The position numbers were made by a program, and so were the translations under genes. From NCBI GenBank assembly GCA_964236495.1, contig CAXSBR010000001.1, positions 186,001-250,000 on the forward strand: a stretch of 64,000 bases of DNA, in the 5' to 3' direction. Shown here piece after piece: positions 33,391 to 41,321 of this stretch (position 1 is the stretch's first letter; each line of letters starts with the position of its first letter). This DNA is from CAXSBR01 sp964236495 (GTDB lineage Bacteria > Actinomycetota > Actinomycetes > Mycobacteriales > Jatrophihabitantaceae). The notes beneath the pieces were generated by a model that had not been told where the DNA came from, did no database searches, and saw only the letters and a list, made by a program, of their open reading frames with translations.

Positions 33391-34137
33391 GTGCCCCCGT
33401 TGCAGATGCGTGTAGAACCGCCGCAGGCCTCGGGTGCGAACTTCCCAGTGATCGATTTGGTTTTACCCTGCCTCGACGAGGCCGGTGCTCTGCCCTGGAT
33501 ACTGGCTCGGATCCCGGCCGGTACGCGCGCGATCGTGGTGGACAACGGATCCACCGACGGATCGCCGGAGGTCGCAGCGGCCCTCGGCGCGACGGTGGTG
33601 ACCGCCGTCCAGCGCGGCTACGGAGCGGCCTGTCAGGCGGGCCTGGAGGCCGCGACCGCGGAGCTGGTCGCCTTCTGCGACTGCGACGCCTCGCTCGATC
33701 CTCGCCAAGCACTGCGGCTGGCACAGCCAGTCCTGGACGGCACCGCCGATCTGGTGCTGGGCCGACGCCGTCCTGTCCACCGGGGCGCCTGGCCGCTGCC
33801 GGCTCGGCTGGCCAACGTCGAGCTGGCCCGACGGATCCGCCGCCACACCGGCGCCGCAGTGACCGATCTGGCGCCGCTGCGGGTCGCCCGCCGCCAAGAT
33901 TTGCTTGCCCTCGACGTGGTGGACCGCCGCAGCGGTTACCCGTTGGAAGTTGTTCTGCGCGCGGCGGCGGCGGGGCTACGGATTGGTGAACTCGACGTCG
34001 ACTACTTCCCGCGCATCGGCAAATCGAAGGTCACCGGCACGCCGTTGGGCGCTTGGCAGGCAGTCCGCGACATGGGCGCGGTCTTCGCCACGGTCGAACG
34101 CAGCACGGGTGCCACCCGAACGGTGGTTCGGGCGTGA
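33391..34137 (+). CDS. Glycosyltransferase family 2 (short, transferase-2 like)
   Basis: A 248-residue GT-A enzyme without membrane segments, starting at GTG 33391. The nucleotide-sugar pocket is DLVLPCLDEAGALPW and IVVDNGSTDGSPEVAA; the metal-binding acidic motif is FCDCDASLD. Later residues SGYPLEVVLRAAAAGLRIGELDVDYFPRIGKSKVTGT resemble GT2 enzymes acting on polyprenyl or small acceptors. The short length and pairing with a DUF2064 protein recall the two transferases of rSAM/selenodomain-associated and arsenosugar clusters. The stop overlaps the next start (GTGA at 34134-34137). Confidence 0.88.
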   Translation: MPPLQMRVEPPQASGANFPVIDLVLPCLDEAGALPWILARIPAGTRAIVVDNGSTDGSPEVAAALGATVVTAVQRGYGAACQAGLEAATAELVAFCDCDASLDPRQALRLAQPVLDGTADLVLGRRRPVHRGAWPLPARLANVELARRIRRHTGAAVTDLAPLRVARRQDLLALDVVDRRSGYPLEVVLRAAAAGLRIGELDVDYFPRIGKSKVTGTPLGAWQAVRDMGAVFATVERSTGATRTVVRA

Positions 34138-34829
34138 AGACGTCGAACGCCATTGCGCCGGTAGCACTGGGCAGCGTTCTGGTGCTGGCCAAGGCACCGG
34201 TGGCCGGACTGGTCAAGACGCGGCTGACTCCACCGTTCGAGCCTGATCAGGCCGCCGAGCTGGCCGCGGCATCGCTGCGTGACACCCTGCGAGCGACGAC
34301 AGAACTGTCAGCCCAGCGCCATGTGCTGGTGCTCGACGGATCCGCGGCCGGGCTGGTGCCCCCAGGCTGGGAGTGCCTCGCTCAGTGTCGCGGTGGACTG
34401 GACCTGCGCCTGGCCGCGGCGTTCGCCGCCGTTGCAGACGCCGGCCCGGCGGTGCTGGTGGGCATGGACACGCCTCAGCTGCGCGCGCACCAGCTGGCCG
34501 CCTTCGATCCGCAGGCGTTCGACTGCTGCTTCGGCCCGGCTGCCGATGGCGGTTACTGGACGCTGGGTTTTCGCGATCCGGCCATGGCGGCGTTGACCGT
34601 TCCCGGCGTGGAGATGTCACAGCCCGGCACCGGGCGCGACCAGTTGAACCGCCTGCACGCCGCGGGTCTACGGGTTCAGATGCTTCCGGAGTTGACCGAC
34701 GTCGACACCGCCGACAGTGCCCAGCTCGTTGCCCGGCTGGCACCACACACCGAGTTCGCCGCAGTGCACCGTGCCATGACCGTCAACGCGGCTCGTTCAC
34801 GGCAGCCGATCCCGGTGGCAGCCCGATGA
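34134..34829 (+). CDS. DUF2064 (TIGR04282-like) nucleotidyl/glycosyltransferase
   Basis: A 231-residue protein of the DUF2064 family with a GT-A/CofC-like fold: VLVLAKAPVAGLVKTRLTPP at the N-terminus (nucleotide loop), VLVGMDTPQLRAHQL in the middle with the metal Asp, and GPAADGGYWTLGF near residue 140. Members near radical-SAM genes are called transferase 1; the related arsenosugar transferases share it. The true activity is uncertain: glycosyl or nucleotidyl transfer. The GTG start overlaps the GT2 stop and the TGA overlaps the following ATG, so the three proteins are made together. Confidence 0.85.
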   Translation: MKTSNAIAPVALGSVLVLAKAPVAGLVKTRLTPPFEPDQAAELAAASLRDTLRATTELSAQRHVLVLDGSAAGLVPPGWECLAQCRGGLDLRLAAAFAAVADAGPAVLVGMDTPQLRAHQLAAFDPQAFDCCFGPAADGGYWTLGFRDPAMAALTVPGVEMSQPGTGRDQLNRLHAAGLRVQMLPELTDVDTADSAQLVARLAPHTEFAAVHRAMTVNAARSRQPIPVAAR

Positions 34830-35527
34830 TGCCCGGCGCGCTCGCCCCGTACGAGTCGAGCTTGGGTAGTGCCGGCAGCCTGCGCATGGTCGCCGACGAC
34901 GGCAGCTCCATCGTGCTGGAGATCGAGCGCTACCTCGATGACTGCGACGCCGCCGACGACGCGGTCCTGGAACGCTGCACAGGCCCGGTGCTCGACATCG
35001 GCTGCGGTCCGGGCCGGATCGTGGCGGCGTTGACGCGCCGTGGCGTTCCCGCTCTGGGCGTCGACATCGCCGCGGCCGCGGTAGGCCTGACCCGTCAGCG
35101 CGGGGCGGCCGCCCTGCGCCGAGACATCTTCACCCGGATGCCCGGCGAAGGGCGCTGGCAGACTGCGGTTCTGCTCGACGGCAACATCGGCATCGGCGGG
35201 AACGTCGACCGGCTGCTGCAGCGGCTGGGCCTGCTTCTGGCTGCGGACGGTCGCGCCATCATCGAGACTGCCTGCGACGTCGACGCCGACGAAGCGAAGC
35301 AGGTGCGCTTCGCCGCCGCCGGCTCCCCGGAGGTGGGACCGTCGTTTCCGTGGGCCGTAGCGGGTACCGCGACTGTGCGCGCCAAGGCCGGCGCCGCCGC
35401 AATGCCGGTGTTGGCTCAGTGGTCGCGTGGTACGCGATCGTTCATCGAGCTCGGCGCGCCGGCTGTGGCTGGCGGCGCTGCAAGCGCAGCTGGCGCTGTG
35501 CGCGCCCGCCGACCCAGCACCAGATAG
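34826..35527 (+). CDS. SAM-dependent methyltransferase
   Basis: A 233-residue class I methyltransferase starting at ATG 34826 (ATGATG). The SAM motif is VLDIGCGPGRIVAALTRRG and the acidic loop ALGVDIAAAAVGLTRQRG. VLLDGNIGIGGNVDRLLQRL and AIIETACDVDADEAKQVRF follow. The last 35 residues (LGAPAVAGGAASAAG onward) are low complexity and lie opposite the convergent membrane-protein gene; the two genes overlap by 112 bp. It is coupled to the DUF2064 gene and could methylate the product of the two transferases. The substrate is not evident. Confidence 0.85.
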   Translation: MMPGALAPYESSLGSAGSLRMVADDGSSIVLEIERYLDDCDAADDAVLERCTGPVLDIGCGPGRIVAALTRRGVPALGVDIAAAAVGLTRQRGAAALRRDIFTRMPGEGRWQTAVLLDGNIGIGGNVDRLLQRLGLLLAADGRAIIETACDVDADEAKQVRFAAAGSPEVGPSFPWAVAGTATVRAKAGAAAMPVLAQWSRGTRSFIELGAPAVAGGAASAAGAVRARRPSTR

Positions 35528-36018
35528 GCAACCGCACTGCCGACAGCGATCACGGCCACCAGCACCAACAGGTTCACCGCGTAGTTGCGAGTCAGGAGCG
35601 TCGTGCCCGGCGCGGACTTCCCGTGGCGGTACAGCAGCGGCAGCGCGACAAGGGTCGTCAGAGCGGCGACGGCCAGGCCGGCCAGAACGTAGGCCTGCGC
35701 CCGTCCCTTCACCACCCGCGCCACTGCCCAACTGACCACGACGGTGGCCGGGGCCAGAATTGCATCGTGCAGGATCACCGCGGCGATCAGCCACTTGATC
35801 AGCTGCAGCGGCTTGGTCGCATCCGCCGACGTCAGAATTCGGACGCCGCCGAACGCGATGCCCGCGATGCCCACAGCTGCCAGCCCCAACCGCAGGGGGC
35901 CCGCTGACCGGACCTCGTCGGCGGCTGCGAGCAGCAGACCGCCCGGTCCTGGCTTGGCATGCAGATGCGCTGGCGGATTAGGCCCGTGCTCCCACGGCCG
36001 CTCGGGTGGCTTGTTCAT
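35416..36018 (-). CDS. Small integral membrane protein next to a molybdopterin oxidoreductase
   Basis: About 200 residues from ATG 36018, which overlaps the TGA of the oxidoreductase gene (ATGA). A hydrophilic Pro/His-rich N-terminus is followed by four hydrophobic segments (LRLGLAAVGIAGIAFGG, LIKWLIAAVILHDAILAPATVVV, VLAGLAVAALTTLVALPLL, NLLVLVAVIAVGSAVAYLVLG). One His in segment 2 (ILHD) could bind haem or metal, but this is only a possibility. I do not recognise the family. Translation coupling suggests it belongs with the cytochrome-like oxidoreductase. Its 3' end overlaps the methyltransferase gene on the other strand. Confidence 0.75.
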   Translation of the reverse strand: MNKPPERPWEHGPNPPAHLHAKPGPGGLLLAAADEVRSAGPLRLGLAAVGIAGIAFGGVRILTSADATKPLQLIKWLIAAVILHDAILAPATVVVSWAVARVVKGRAQAYVLAGLAVAALTTLVALPLLYRHGKSAPGTTLLTRNYAVNLLVLVAVIAVGSAVAYLVLGRRARTAPAALAAPPATAGAPSSMNDRVPRDH

Positions 36019-37208
36019 CGGGTGACCTCGATCCGCGAGATCCACTTGGTGTTCAGGGCGCCGGCGCGGTCGGGGGCCATCAGCCGAACTGGATAGCCGT
36101 GATCGACCGGGATGCGCACCCCGTTGAGATGCGTGGCCAGCAGCGCCGCGCGCATCTGCGAACCGCGGATGGTGGTCAGCGATTCGGGCGTGAGGCTCTT
36201 CTGCAGCGAGTGGATGCGCACTACGGAATCGGCGCTACCACCGGCGCGCTGCACCAAGTCGTACAGCGACGGCCCGCGCCAGCGGCCGCCGGCGCTCCAG
36301 CCCTCGACGCAGGAGATGGGCAGGTGGCGTTCCTGCGTGGGCAGTGCCTCGAGTGCCGCGACGTCGAGCTCGAAGGGCTTGGGCCCGGTGACCTGCAGCC
36401 GGTACGTCGGCGCCTGCGCGGTCTTGGTGACGTCGACCTCGGCGGCGGTGCGGTTGATCGGAATGCCCAGCGGACCATCCTTGGGACGGCGCGGCGCCAG
36501 CAGTGCGAGCGGCTCCAACGGGCGCAGGGACTGTCCGGAGGTTGTCAGGGCGACCAGGCCCACACCGGCGCCGGCGGTGATCAACGCTCCTCGGCGGGTG
36601 AGGTTGCCCGCCGGTGCGGGAGCAGGCAGGAACGACGGGCGCGCATTCACCGGTTCGACGTCAGGCTCGACGACGTTCAGGTTGGTTGCCCAGCCCCGCT
36701 TGATGACCGGAAGCTTCACTGCGATGTGCAGCAGGATCGATCCGATCACGACGAAGCCCAGCAGGTAGTGCACCAGCGTGAACTGCCACGGCCACGGATA
36801 CCAGCCCAGAATGTTCAGGAACCCGGTGCCAACCTCCAACAGTGCCGCCGACACCAACGCCGCGATGCTGAGCCGCTCCAGCGACTTGAGCATCGATCCG
36901 ACCAGCGGCCACGCGAACAGGCGCGGATACACCGACCAGAGCTTGGCCAGCAAGAGCGGAATGGCGGCGATGCCGGTGCAGACGTGCAGGCCCTGGGTGA
37001 GCCGGTAACCCCACGAGGGCATCGCCGGCGTCGGAAACCAGCTCAGCGGGTGGTACTGCAGATGGCTGAGATAGCCGGTGACGAAGCAGAGACCGAACGC
37101 CAGCCCCAGTGCCGTGCCCAGGCGTGCGGTCAGCGCCTCGCCGCGGACGCGGCCCGAGAAGTGGGGCCACCAGCCCGGTGGTGATTCGGGAATGCTCGGA
37201 CGACGCAC
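36015..37208 (-). CDS. Membrane cytochrome b-like domain fused to a sulfite-oxidase-type molybdopterin domain
   Basis: About 397 residues. Residues 1-185 hold four membrane helices with paired His (GLHVCTGIAAIP, VHYLLGFVVIGSILLHIAVK) expected to bind haem b. A Tat-like stretch (NLTRRGALITAGAGVGLVAL, ~residues 215-235) leads to an external molybdopterin domain of the SUOX fold: LPISCVEGWSAGGRWRG carries the Mo-ligating Cys, then GVRIPVDHGYPVRLMAPDRAG. The C-terminal dimer domain is absent. It would pass electrons from an oxidised substrate to the membrane chain, or the reverse as in MsrP. GTG 37208 has AAAGG upstream at good spacing; ATG 37295 is the longer option. Confidence 0.85.
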   Translation of the reverse strand: MRRPSIPESPPGWWPHFSGRVRGEALTARLGTALGLAFGLCFVTGYLSHLQYHPLSWFPTPAMPSWGYRLTQGLHVCTGIAAIPLLLAKLWSVYPRLFAWPLVGSMLKSLERLSIAALVSAALLEVGTGFLNILGWYPWPWQFTLVHYLLGFVVIGSILLHIAVKLPVIKRGWATNLNVVEPDVEPVNARPSFLPAPAPAGNLTRRGALITAGAGVGLVALTTSGQSLRPLEPLALLAPRRPKDGPLGIPINRTAAEVDVTKTAQAPTYRLQVTGPKPFELDVAALEALPTQERHLPISCVEGWSAGGRWRGPSLYDLVQRAGGSADSVVRIHSLQKSLTPESLTTIRGSQMRAALLATHLNGVRIPVDHGYPVRLMAPDRAGALNTKWISRIEVTR

Positions 37209-37304
37209 GGGGTACCTTTCAGCAGCGGGCGCCGACGGGGGAGTGTGGACGTCGGCTGCACCCAGTGTTGCCTGGCGCACGACGTCCGCGCACAACTAGG
37301 ACGC

Positions 37305-37318
37305 TTACCGATCGGTAA
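37305..37318. promoter_or_regulatory. 14-bp perfect palindrome (putative TetR-type operator)
   Basis: TTACCGATCGGTAA lies between the divergent oxidoreductase and ZIP transporter genes. A second short palindrome, GTGGTTACCAC, is at 37357-37367. Both share GGTTAC/GGTAAC half-sites. No regulator gene is adjacent. Confidence 0.6.
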
Positions 37319-37388
37319 CGGTCACTTCAAGACAGCTGTGTCGAATGCAAACGACAGTGGTTACCACTTCACTCGTTAGTCTTCCCGC

Positions 37389-38123
37389 GTGCTGGTCTTT
37401 CTGCTCGCCGCGGGTGCTGTGGTGTCGACGTGGCTGGGCGGGCTGTTCGCGCTGCACAACCGCGACCGGTTGCACCTCGTTCTGGGCTTCAGCGCCGGCG
37501 TGATCCTGGGCGTCGTCAGCTTCGACCTGCTTCCCGAGATCGCGGAGCTGTCGGCCAGCACGCACGTGGCGTTCAAGACGCCGATGATCGCGTTGGTGGC
37601 GGGCTTCCTGGGCTTTCACGTGCTGGAGAAGTCCCTCGTGCTCCACCACGCGCACGAAGGCGAGTACGGCGAGCACGCGCATCGCCATCCCAGCGTCGGC
37701 GTGGCGTCGGCGCTGGCGCTGGCCGGACACAGCACGGCCGACGGCGTGGCTATCGGGCTGGCAGTTCAGGTGAACAACAGCGTGGGCGTGGCGGTCGCCC
37801 TGGCCGTCATCGGACACGACTTCGCCGACGGGCTCAACACGGTGTCGTTGATGCTGGTGAACGACAACACCCGCCGCCGCGCGCTGGCGCTGCTGGCACT
37901 TGACGCGCTGGCACCGCTGCTGGGGGCGGCGTTGACGCTGCTCTTCTCCGTGCCAGATCGAGCACTGCTGATGTACCTGGGCGTCTTCGCCGGATTCCTG
38001 CTCTACATCGGCGCCAGTGACGTACTGCCCGAGGCGCACGCCAATCACCGATCACAGATGACGATGGTGATGACGGTGACCGGTGCCGTCGCGATCTACA
38101 CCGTTCTTCAGTTGATTCCGTGA
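37389..38123 (+). CDS. ZIP-family metal transporter
   Basis: A 244-residue membrane protein with about eight hydrophobic segments, starting at GTG 37389. The two metal-path signatures are LALAGHSTADGVAIGL and ALAVIGHDFADGLNTVSLML, equivalents of the HNxxDG and HExxH region in ZIP helices 4 and 5; the second His-Glu motif is altered. A His-rich loop (HHAHEGEYGEHAHRH, ~residues 83-97) precedes them. It should import or export divalent metal such as zinc. The divergent gene is a molybdopterin oxidoreductase with a palindrome between them. Confidence 0.85.
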   Translation: MLVFLLAAGAVVSTWLGGLFALHNRDRLHLVLGFSAGVILGVVSFDLLPEIAELSASTHVAFKTPMIALVAGFLGFHVLEKSLVLHHAHEGEYGEHAHRHPSVGVASALALAGHSTADGVAIGLAVQVNNSVGVAVALAVIGHDFADGLNTVSLMLVNDNTRRRALALLALDALAPLLGAALTLLFSVPDRALLMYLGVFAGFLLYIGASDVLPEAHANHRSQMTMVMTVTGAVAIYTVLQLIP

Positions 38124-38141
38124 GGTCGTCTCACCAGCTGG

Positions 38142-39026
38142 TCAGCAGTCCGAGAGCGGTGGACTGGGCAGCACGTCGGAAACGGAGCTGCTGCCGGCAC
38201 GTCGGAGCAGGGCGGCTGCGTCGGCGGTGAGCAGCGGGCTGTAGGAGATCGCGTCGGTGCAACCGCCCTGGTGCAATCCGCCGATCACCCCGATCAGGGT
38301 GGCGACGCCGGACTTCGCGGCGGTAACGATGAGCGGTGAGCCGCTGGTTCCGCCCACAAAGCCCCCGCAGTCGAATTCGAGATAGGCCGAATCGGCCGCG
38401 CCGGCTACACCGCCCTCCACCACGTGAGCCAGGCCGCCGCAGACCAGTGCTTCATCTTCGCTGCCCGCGCCGTAGCCGAGCACCGTCACCGGTTGTCGCG
38501 CTGGCGCCGTTGTCGCCAGGCGCAGCCCGGCCACGGAATCCTGCAGGGCGCGGCCGTTGGTTTCGGGCGCAATCCGCAGGAACGCATAGTCGAAGTGTGG
38601 GTCCTGGTTGCGCAGCCAGCGCGCATCGGCGTAGGCACCGGTGACAGTCCAAATTCCCTGCGGAGTTGCACCCTCGGTATAACCGGGCATGAACCGTATT
38701 CCCAGCGCCGACCCGCTGAGGCAGTGCGCGGCAGTCATCACTATGTCGCGCGAGGCGCTGGCCACGACTGCAGCGGTACACGAGTGGGTCTGCCCCGAGG
38801 CGGGAAAAAGAGGGCCGACCGACTCCTTGACCTCGGATTGCCATGTCCGGGCGGGCGACGCACTGGGTGTTGCTGCATGCATAGCTACCTGCTCGCTCGC
38901 CGCTGAGCTGGCGGCAGGAGGCTGATCGGAGGGCGGGTCGGTAGAACAGCCGGTGCTCAGCGCCGACAGCACGAGCGCGAGCCAGGAGGTCGCTACCGCC
39001 CGGCGGCGGCGCACTGTGCATGCCAT
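38142..39026 (-). CDS. Secreted lipoprotein serine protease (trypsin-like)
   Basis: A 294-residue S1-fold protease with a lipoprotein signal (LALVLSALSTGC, Cys near residue 27) and a Ser/Ala/Pro linker. The triad is visible: His in VMTAAHCLSG, Asp in HFDYAFLRIAP and Ser in GFVGGTSGSPLIV. Paired Cys (SCTAA/AAHC; VCGG/FDCGG) could form disulphides. It is likely anchored outside the membrane and cleaves proteins there. It lies on the same strand as a second S1 protease about 200 bp upstream; they are not close relatives by sequence. Confidence 0.87.
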   Translation of the reverse strand: MACTVRRRRAVATSWLALVLSALSTGCSTDPPSDQPPAASSAASEQVAMHAATPSASPARTWQSEVKESVGPLFPASGQTHSCTAAVVASASRDIVMTAAHCLSGSALGIRFMPGYTEGATPQGIWTVTGAYADARWLRNQDPHFDYAFLRIAPETNGRALQDSVAGLRLATTAPARQPVTVLGYGAGSEDEALVCGGLAHVVEGGVAGAADSAYLEFDCGGFVGGTSGSPLIVTAAKSGVATLIGVIGGLHQGGCTDAISYSPLLTADAAALLRRAGSSSVSDVLPSPPLSDC

Positions 39027-39225
39027 CGCTGAAGCCCTCCGACGACGACTGGATGTGTGCTTGTTGAGTGATCGGCGCCGACTTCAAAGGCGGTATGCCG
39101 TAGTGCAGGCGTGCCTTTACTCGATCTGGACGCGCCCCATAACCCCGTGGCTGAGCTGCACGGCGCAGAGGCCGCCGTCTTGTAGTAGATCGCTTCTGCC
39201 AAGCACCGACAGAGCAGTCGGTGAG

Positions 39226-40545
39226 CTACGTTTTCGGATTGAGCTTGAGGCCGAACGCGTCGAAGATATCGACGGCCTCGGTCCAATCGACTCGCTTCTG
39301 GTCCGAAGTGCCGTCCAGCCCGCCGGAAGACACGATTCCGCGGGCCTGACGCTTGTATCCCGGCTGCACGCTGAATACAGTCGCGCCGCTGTCGCCGTTG
39401 TGCGATCCCCATCGGTGTGCCACGTCGATTCCTTCGACGCCACGGGCGACGTATCCACCGATCCGGTAATAGATGTCGCCGTCGGTCACCTTGATGCCAC
39501 ACGGAGTCGGATGATGCAGGTAGAACGACGCCGCACCGTTCTGGCAAACGTAATCGCCCACGTAGGAGTAGGCCGTGCTGCTGAGTGGCTTCCAGCCGCT
39601 GCTGTCGCTTTCGTCGGCGTTGTTGTTCGCACCCAGCACTTCCTCGGCATCCCAGTGTCTGTTTCGTGCCGTGACCGTACCGACGTAGTTGCCGACGAGG
39701 CCGTTTCCATACGCGCCGGCTTTTCCGGCTCCGGTATAGATCCGCGCACCGGTGGCAAAGCAGTGCGCGGCGGTGATCATGACCGGCTTGAGGTCCGACC
39801 TGCGCACGGCGGGAAGTCCCGCGGTGCAGTAACTTCTTCCGGCGCGCGTCAACTGGTCTCCGCCGATGAACGGGGTGGTGTCGTGCCACTTGTCCTGGGC
39901 CCACGACTTCGTCGATGTCGCCTCTACCGGGCGCGTGGTGAGCGAAACTCCCTTCGCGTCGAGGGCAGCGTCGGTGGGGAGCCGGCCGGCCGCCACCTCG
40001 ACGTCCAGTCCCGAGCTGTCGGTCCGGGCAGCGACCGAACGGACGGCGCCTGCTCGCGGATCTGTCAGCAAGGCCTTCGCGGCGGCGTCGAGCCGGACCC
40101 TGCTGTAGCGAGCAGTGTGCGTGCGCACAGTGCTCCACCGTGCGCCGGGGACGGCCCGGCGCGCCGCGGACAGCAGGCGCGCCGCGGCTGCCGGATCGGT
40201 AGCTAGGAGATCGACGGCCTTGTGCGCGGCATCGATGTCCACACCGGCGTACGTCGAGGCCCACTTCGTTCGGCCCTGCGCGTCCAACGCGTTTGCCACC
40301 TGCCGCAGCGGCTCGAGCAGCTGTGCCTGCGCAGCGGGGGTCATTGCAGCGATCCGTGCATCGGTATCGGGCGCGTCGGTGGCCTGCACCGAGCTCAGCG
40401 GTGCGGCGAGCGCGACGGCGACGACGGCCCCAGCGGCTGCAGACCAGCGTCGGGCGATCTTTCGGCGTGGGTAGCGCCGATCTCGCCTCGTGGGCACAAA
40501 TGTGCTTTCCGAATGTCTGCCCGGGCGGGTGCCAGTCGTTTGCAT
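39226..40545 (-). CDS. Secreted trypsin-like serine protease with a pro-domain
   Basis: A 439-residue protein. A long signal region with RRDRRYPRRKIARRW before a hydrophobic run (AAGAVVAVALAAPLSS) suggests export. Residues ~60-200 form a pro-region rich in Ala and Arg. The protease domain shows ITAAHCFATGARIY (His), HNGDSGATVFSV (Ser, in the GDSG motif) and paired Cys. This is the streptogrisin/alpha-lytic-like layout, where the pro-domain assists folding, although the fit is general. It would act outside the cell. The gene is separate from the lipoprotein protease downstream by 199 bp. Confidence 0.83.
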   Translation of the reverse strand: MQTTGTRPGRHSESTFVPTRRDRRYPRRKIARRWSAAAGAVVAVALAAPLSSVQATDAPDTDARIAAMTPAAQAQLLEPLRQVANALDAQGRTKWASTYAGVDIDAAHKAVDLLATDPAAAARLLSAARRAVPGARWSTVRTHTARYSRVRLDAAAKALLTDPRAGAVRSVAARTDSSGLDVEVAAGRLPTDAALDAKGVSLTTRPVEATSTKSWAQDKWHDTTPFIGGDQLTRAGRSYCTAGLPAVRRSDLKPVMITAAHCFATGARIYTGAGKAGAYGNGLVGNYVGTVTARNRHWDAEEVLGANNNADESDSSGWKPLSSTAYSYVGDYVCQNGAASFYLHHPTPCGIKVTDGDIYYRIGGYVARGVEGIDVAHRWGSHNGDSGATVFSVQPGYKRQARGIVSSGGLDGTSDQKRVDWTEAVDIFDAFGLKLNPKT

Positions 40546-40835
40546 CTGTCGACGGTAGCGCCGAGATCGTGCACGTGGTTCGACGGAAATGAGACCACTA
40601 GCCCGTCACCGGTTGGACTGGTATCGCTCGCGTTTCAGTTTCCGATCGCTCGCCGTGGCGTAGATGCTGCGCAGCCCAAAGGAAGGTGTGTGTAACCCTT
40701 GGCAGTGCGTGCTGCCTCCTTCGGGAAATGCGTTGGGGTCGGGCGAGGAGCTGCGTGATGGCGATTTCGCGTTGACCTGCAAGCGCGCGTCAAGAATGCC
40801 GATCCGACGGCGGAGGAAGGCAGGATCGATTCGCC

Positions 40836-41312
40836 GTGAGTGACGCCTGGCGCGATCTGGTCACTGCCTACCAGCACCGCATCGTCGACGCGGACAAGGA
40901 AGGCGAGTTCCTGGTTCTGGCGTCGTTTCTGTCGACGTTCGTCGTCATCCGCGCGGTGACCTTGGCAATCCGTCGCGGGTACGGCCGGTTTCGCAACCTG
41001 CACGTGGCCGGGCACCACGTCCACCACCTCGTTCCGGGCATTCTGATCCTGCTCGTCACCGGCTACTTGGCGATCGCAGTGGACACGCAGGTCGCGCACC
41101 GCACCACGGCGATCCTGTTCGGCGTGGGAGCCGCGCTGACCCTCGACGAGTTCGCGCTCTGGCTGCATCTGGAGGACGTCTACTGGGAGCGGCGGGGCCG
41201 ACGCTCCGTCGACGCGGTCCTGATCGCGGCGGCCTTGGGCGGCCTCATCCTGGTCGGACCGCGCTTCTTCGAAGACGCGATCCGCACGCTGGGCCACCTG
41301 TTCATCGGCTGA
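40836..41312 (+). CDS. Small integral membrane protein with a His-rich motif
   Basis: A 158-residue protein with four hydrophobic segments (LVLASFLSTFVVIRAVTLAI, LVPGILILLVTGYLAIAV, TAILFGVGAALTLDEFALWL, AVLIAAALGGLILVG). Between the first two is NLHVAGHHVHHL, with four His in eight residues, and an Asp/Glu pair lies in the third. This suggests a metal site at the membrane face. Related actinobacterial proteins are labelled only as membrane proteins. It starts at GTG 40836. About 290 bp upstream hold no gene. Confidence 0.75.
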   Translation: MSDAWRDLVTAYQHRIVDADKEGEFLVLASFLSTFVVIRAVTLAIRRGYGRFRNLHVAGHHVHHLVPGILILLVTGYLAIAVDTQVAHRTTAILFGVGAALTLDEFALWLHLEDVYWERRGRRSVDAVLIAAALGGLILVGPRFFEDAIRTLGHLFIG

Positions 41313-41321
41313 GTTGTTTTC

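Noticed and set aside
37305..38048. Minus-strand 247-residue frame opposite the ZIP transporter
   Set aside because: Gln/His/Arg-rich shadow of a GC-rich membrane-protein gene; no start signal or family match.
40635..41297. Minus-strand 220-residue frame opposite the small membrane protein
   Set aside because: Shadow frame; Gln/Arg/Asp-rich with no domain, while the plus strand encodes clear membrane segments.
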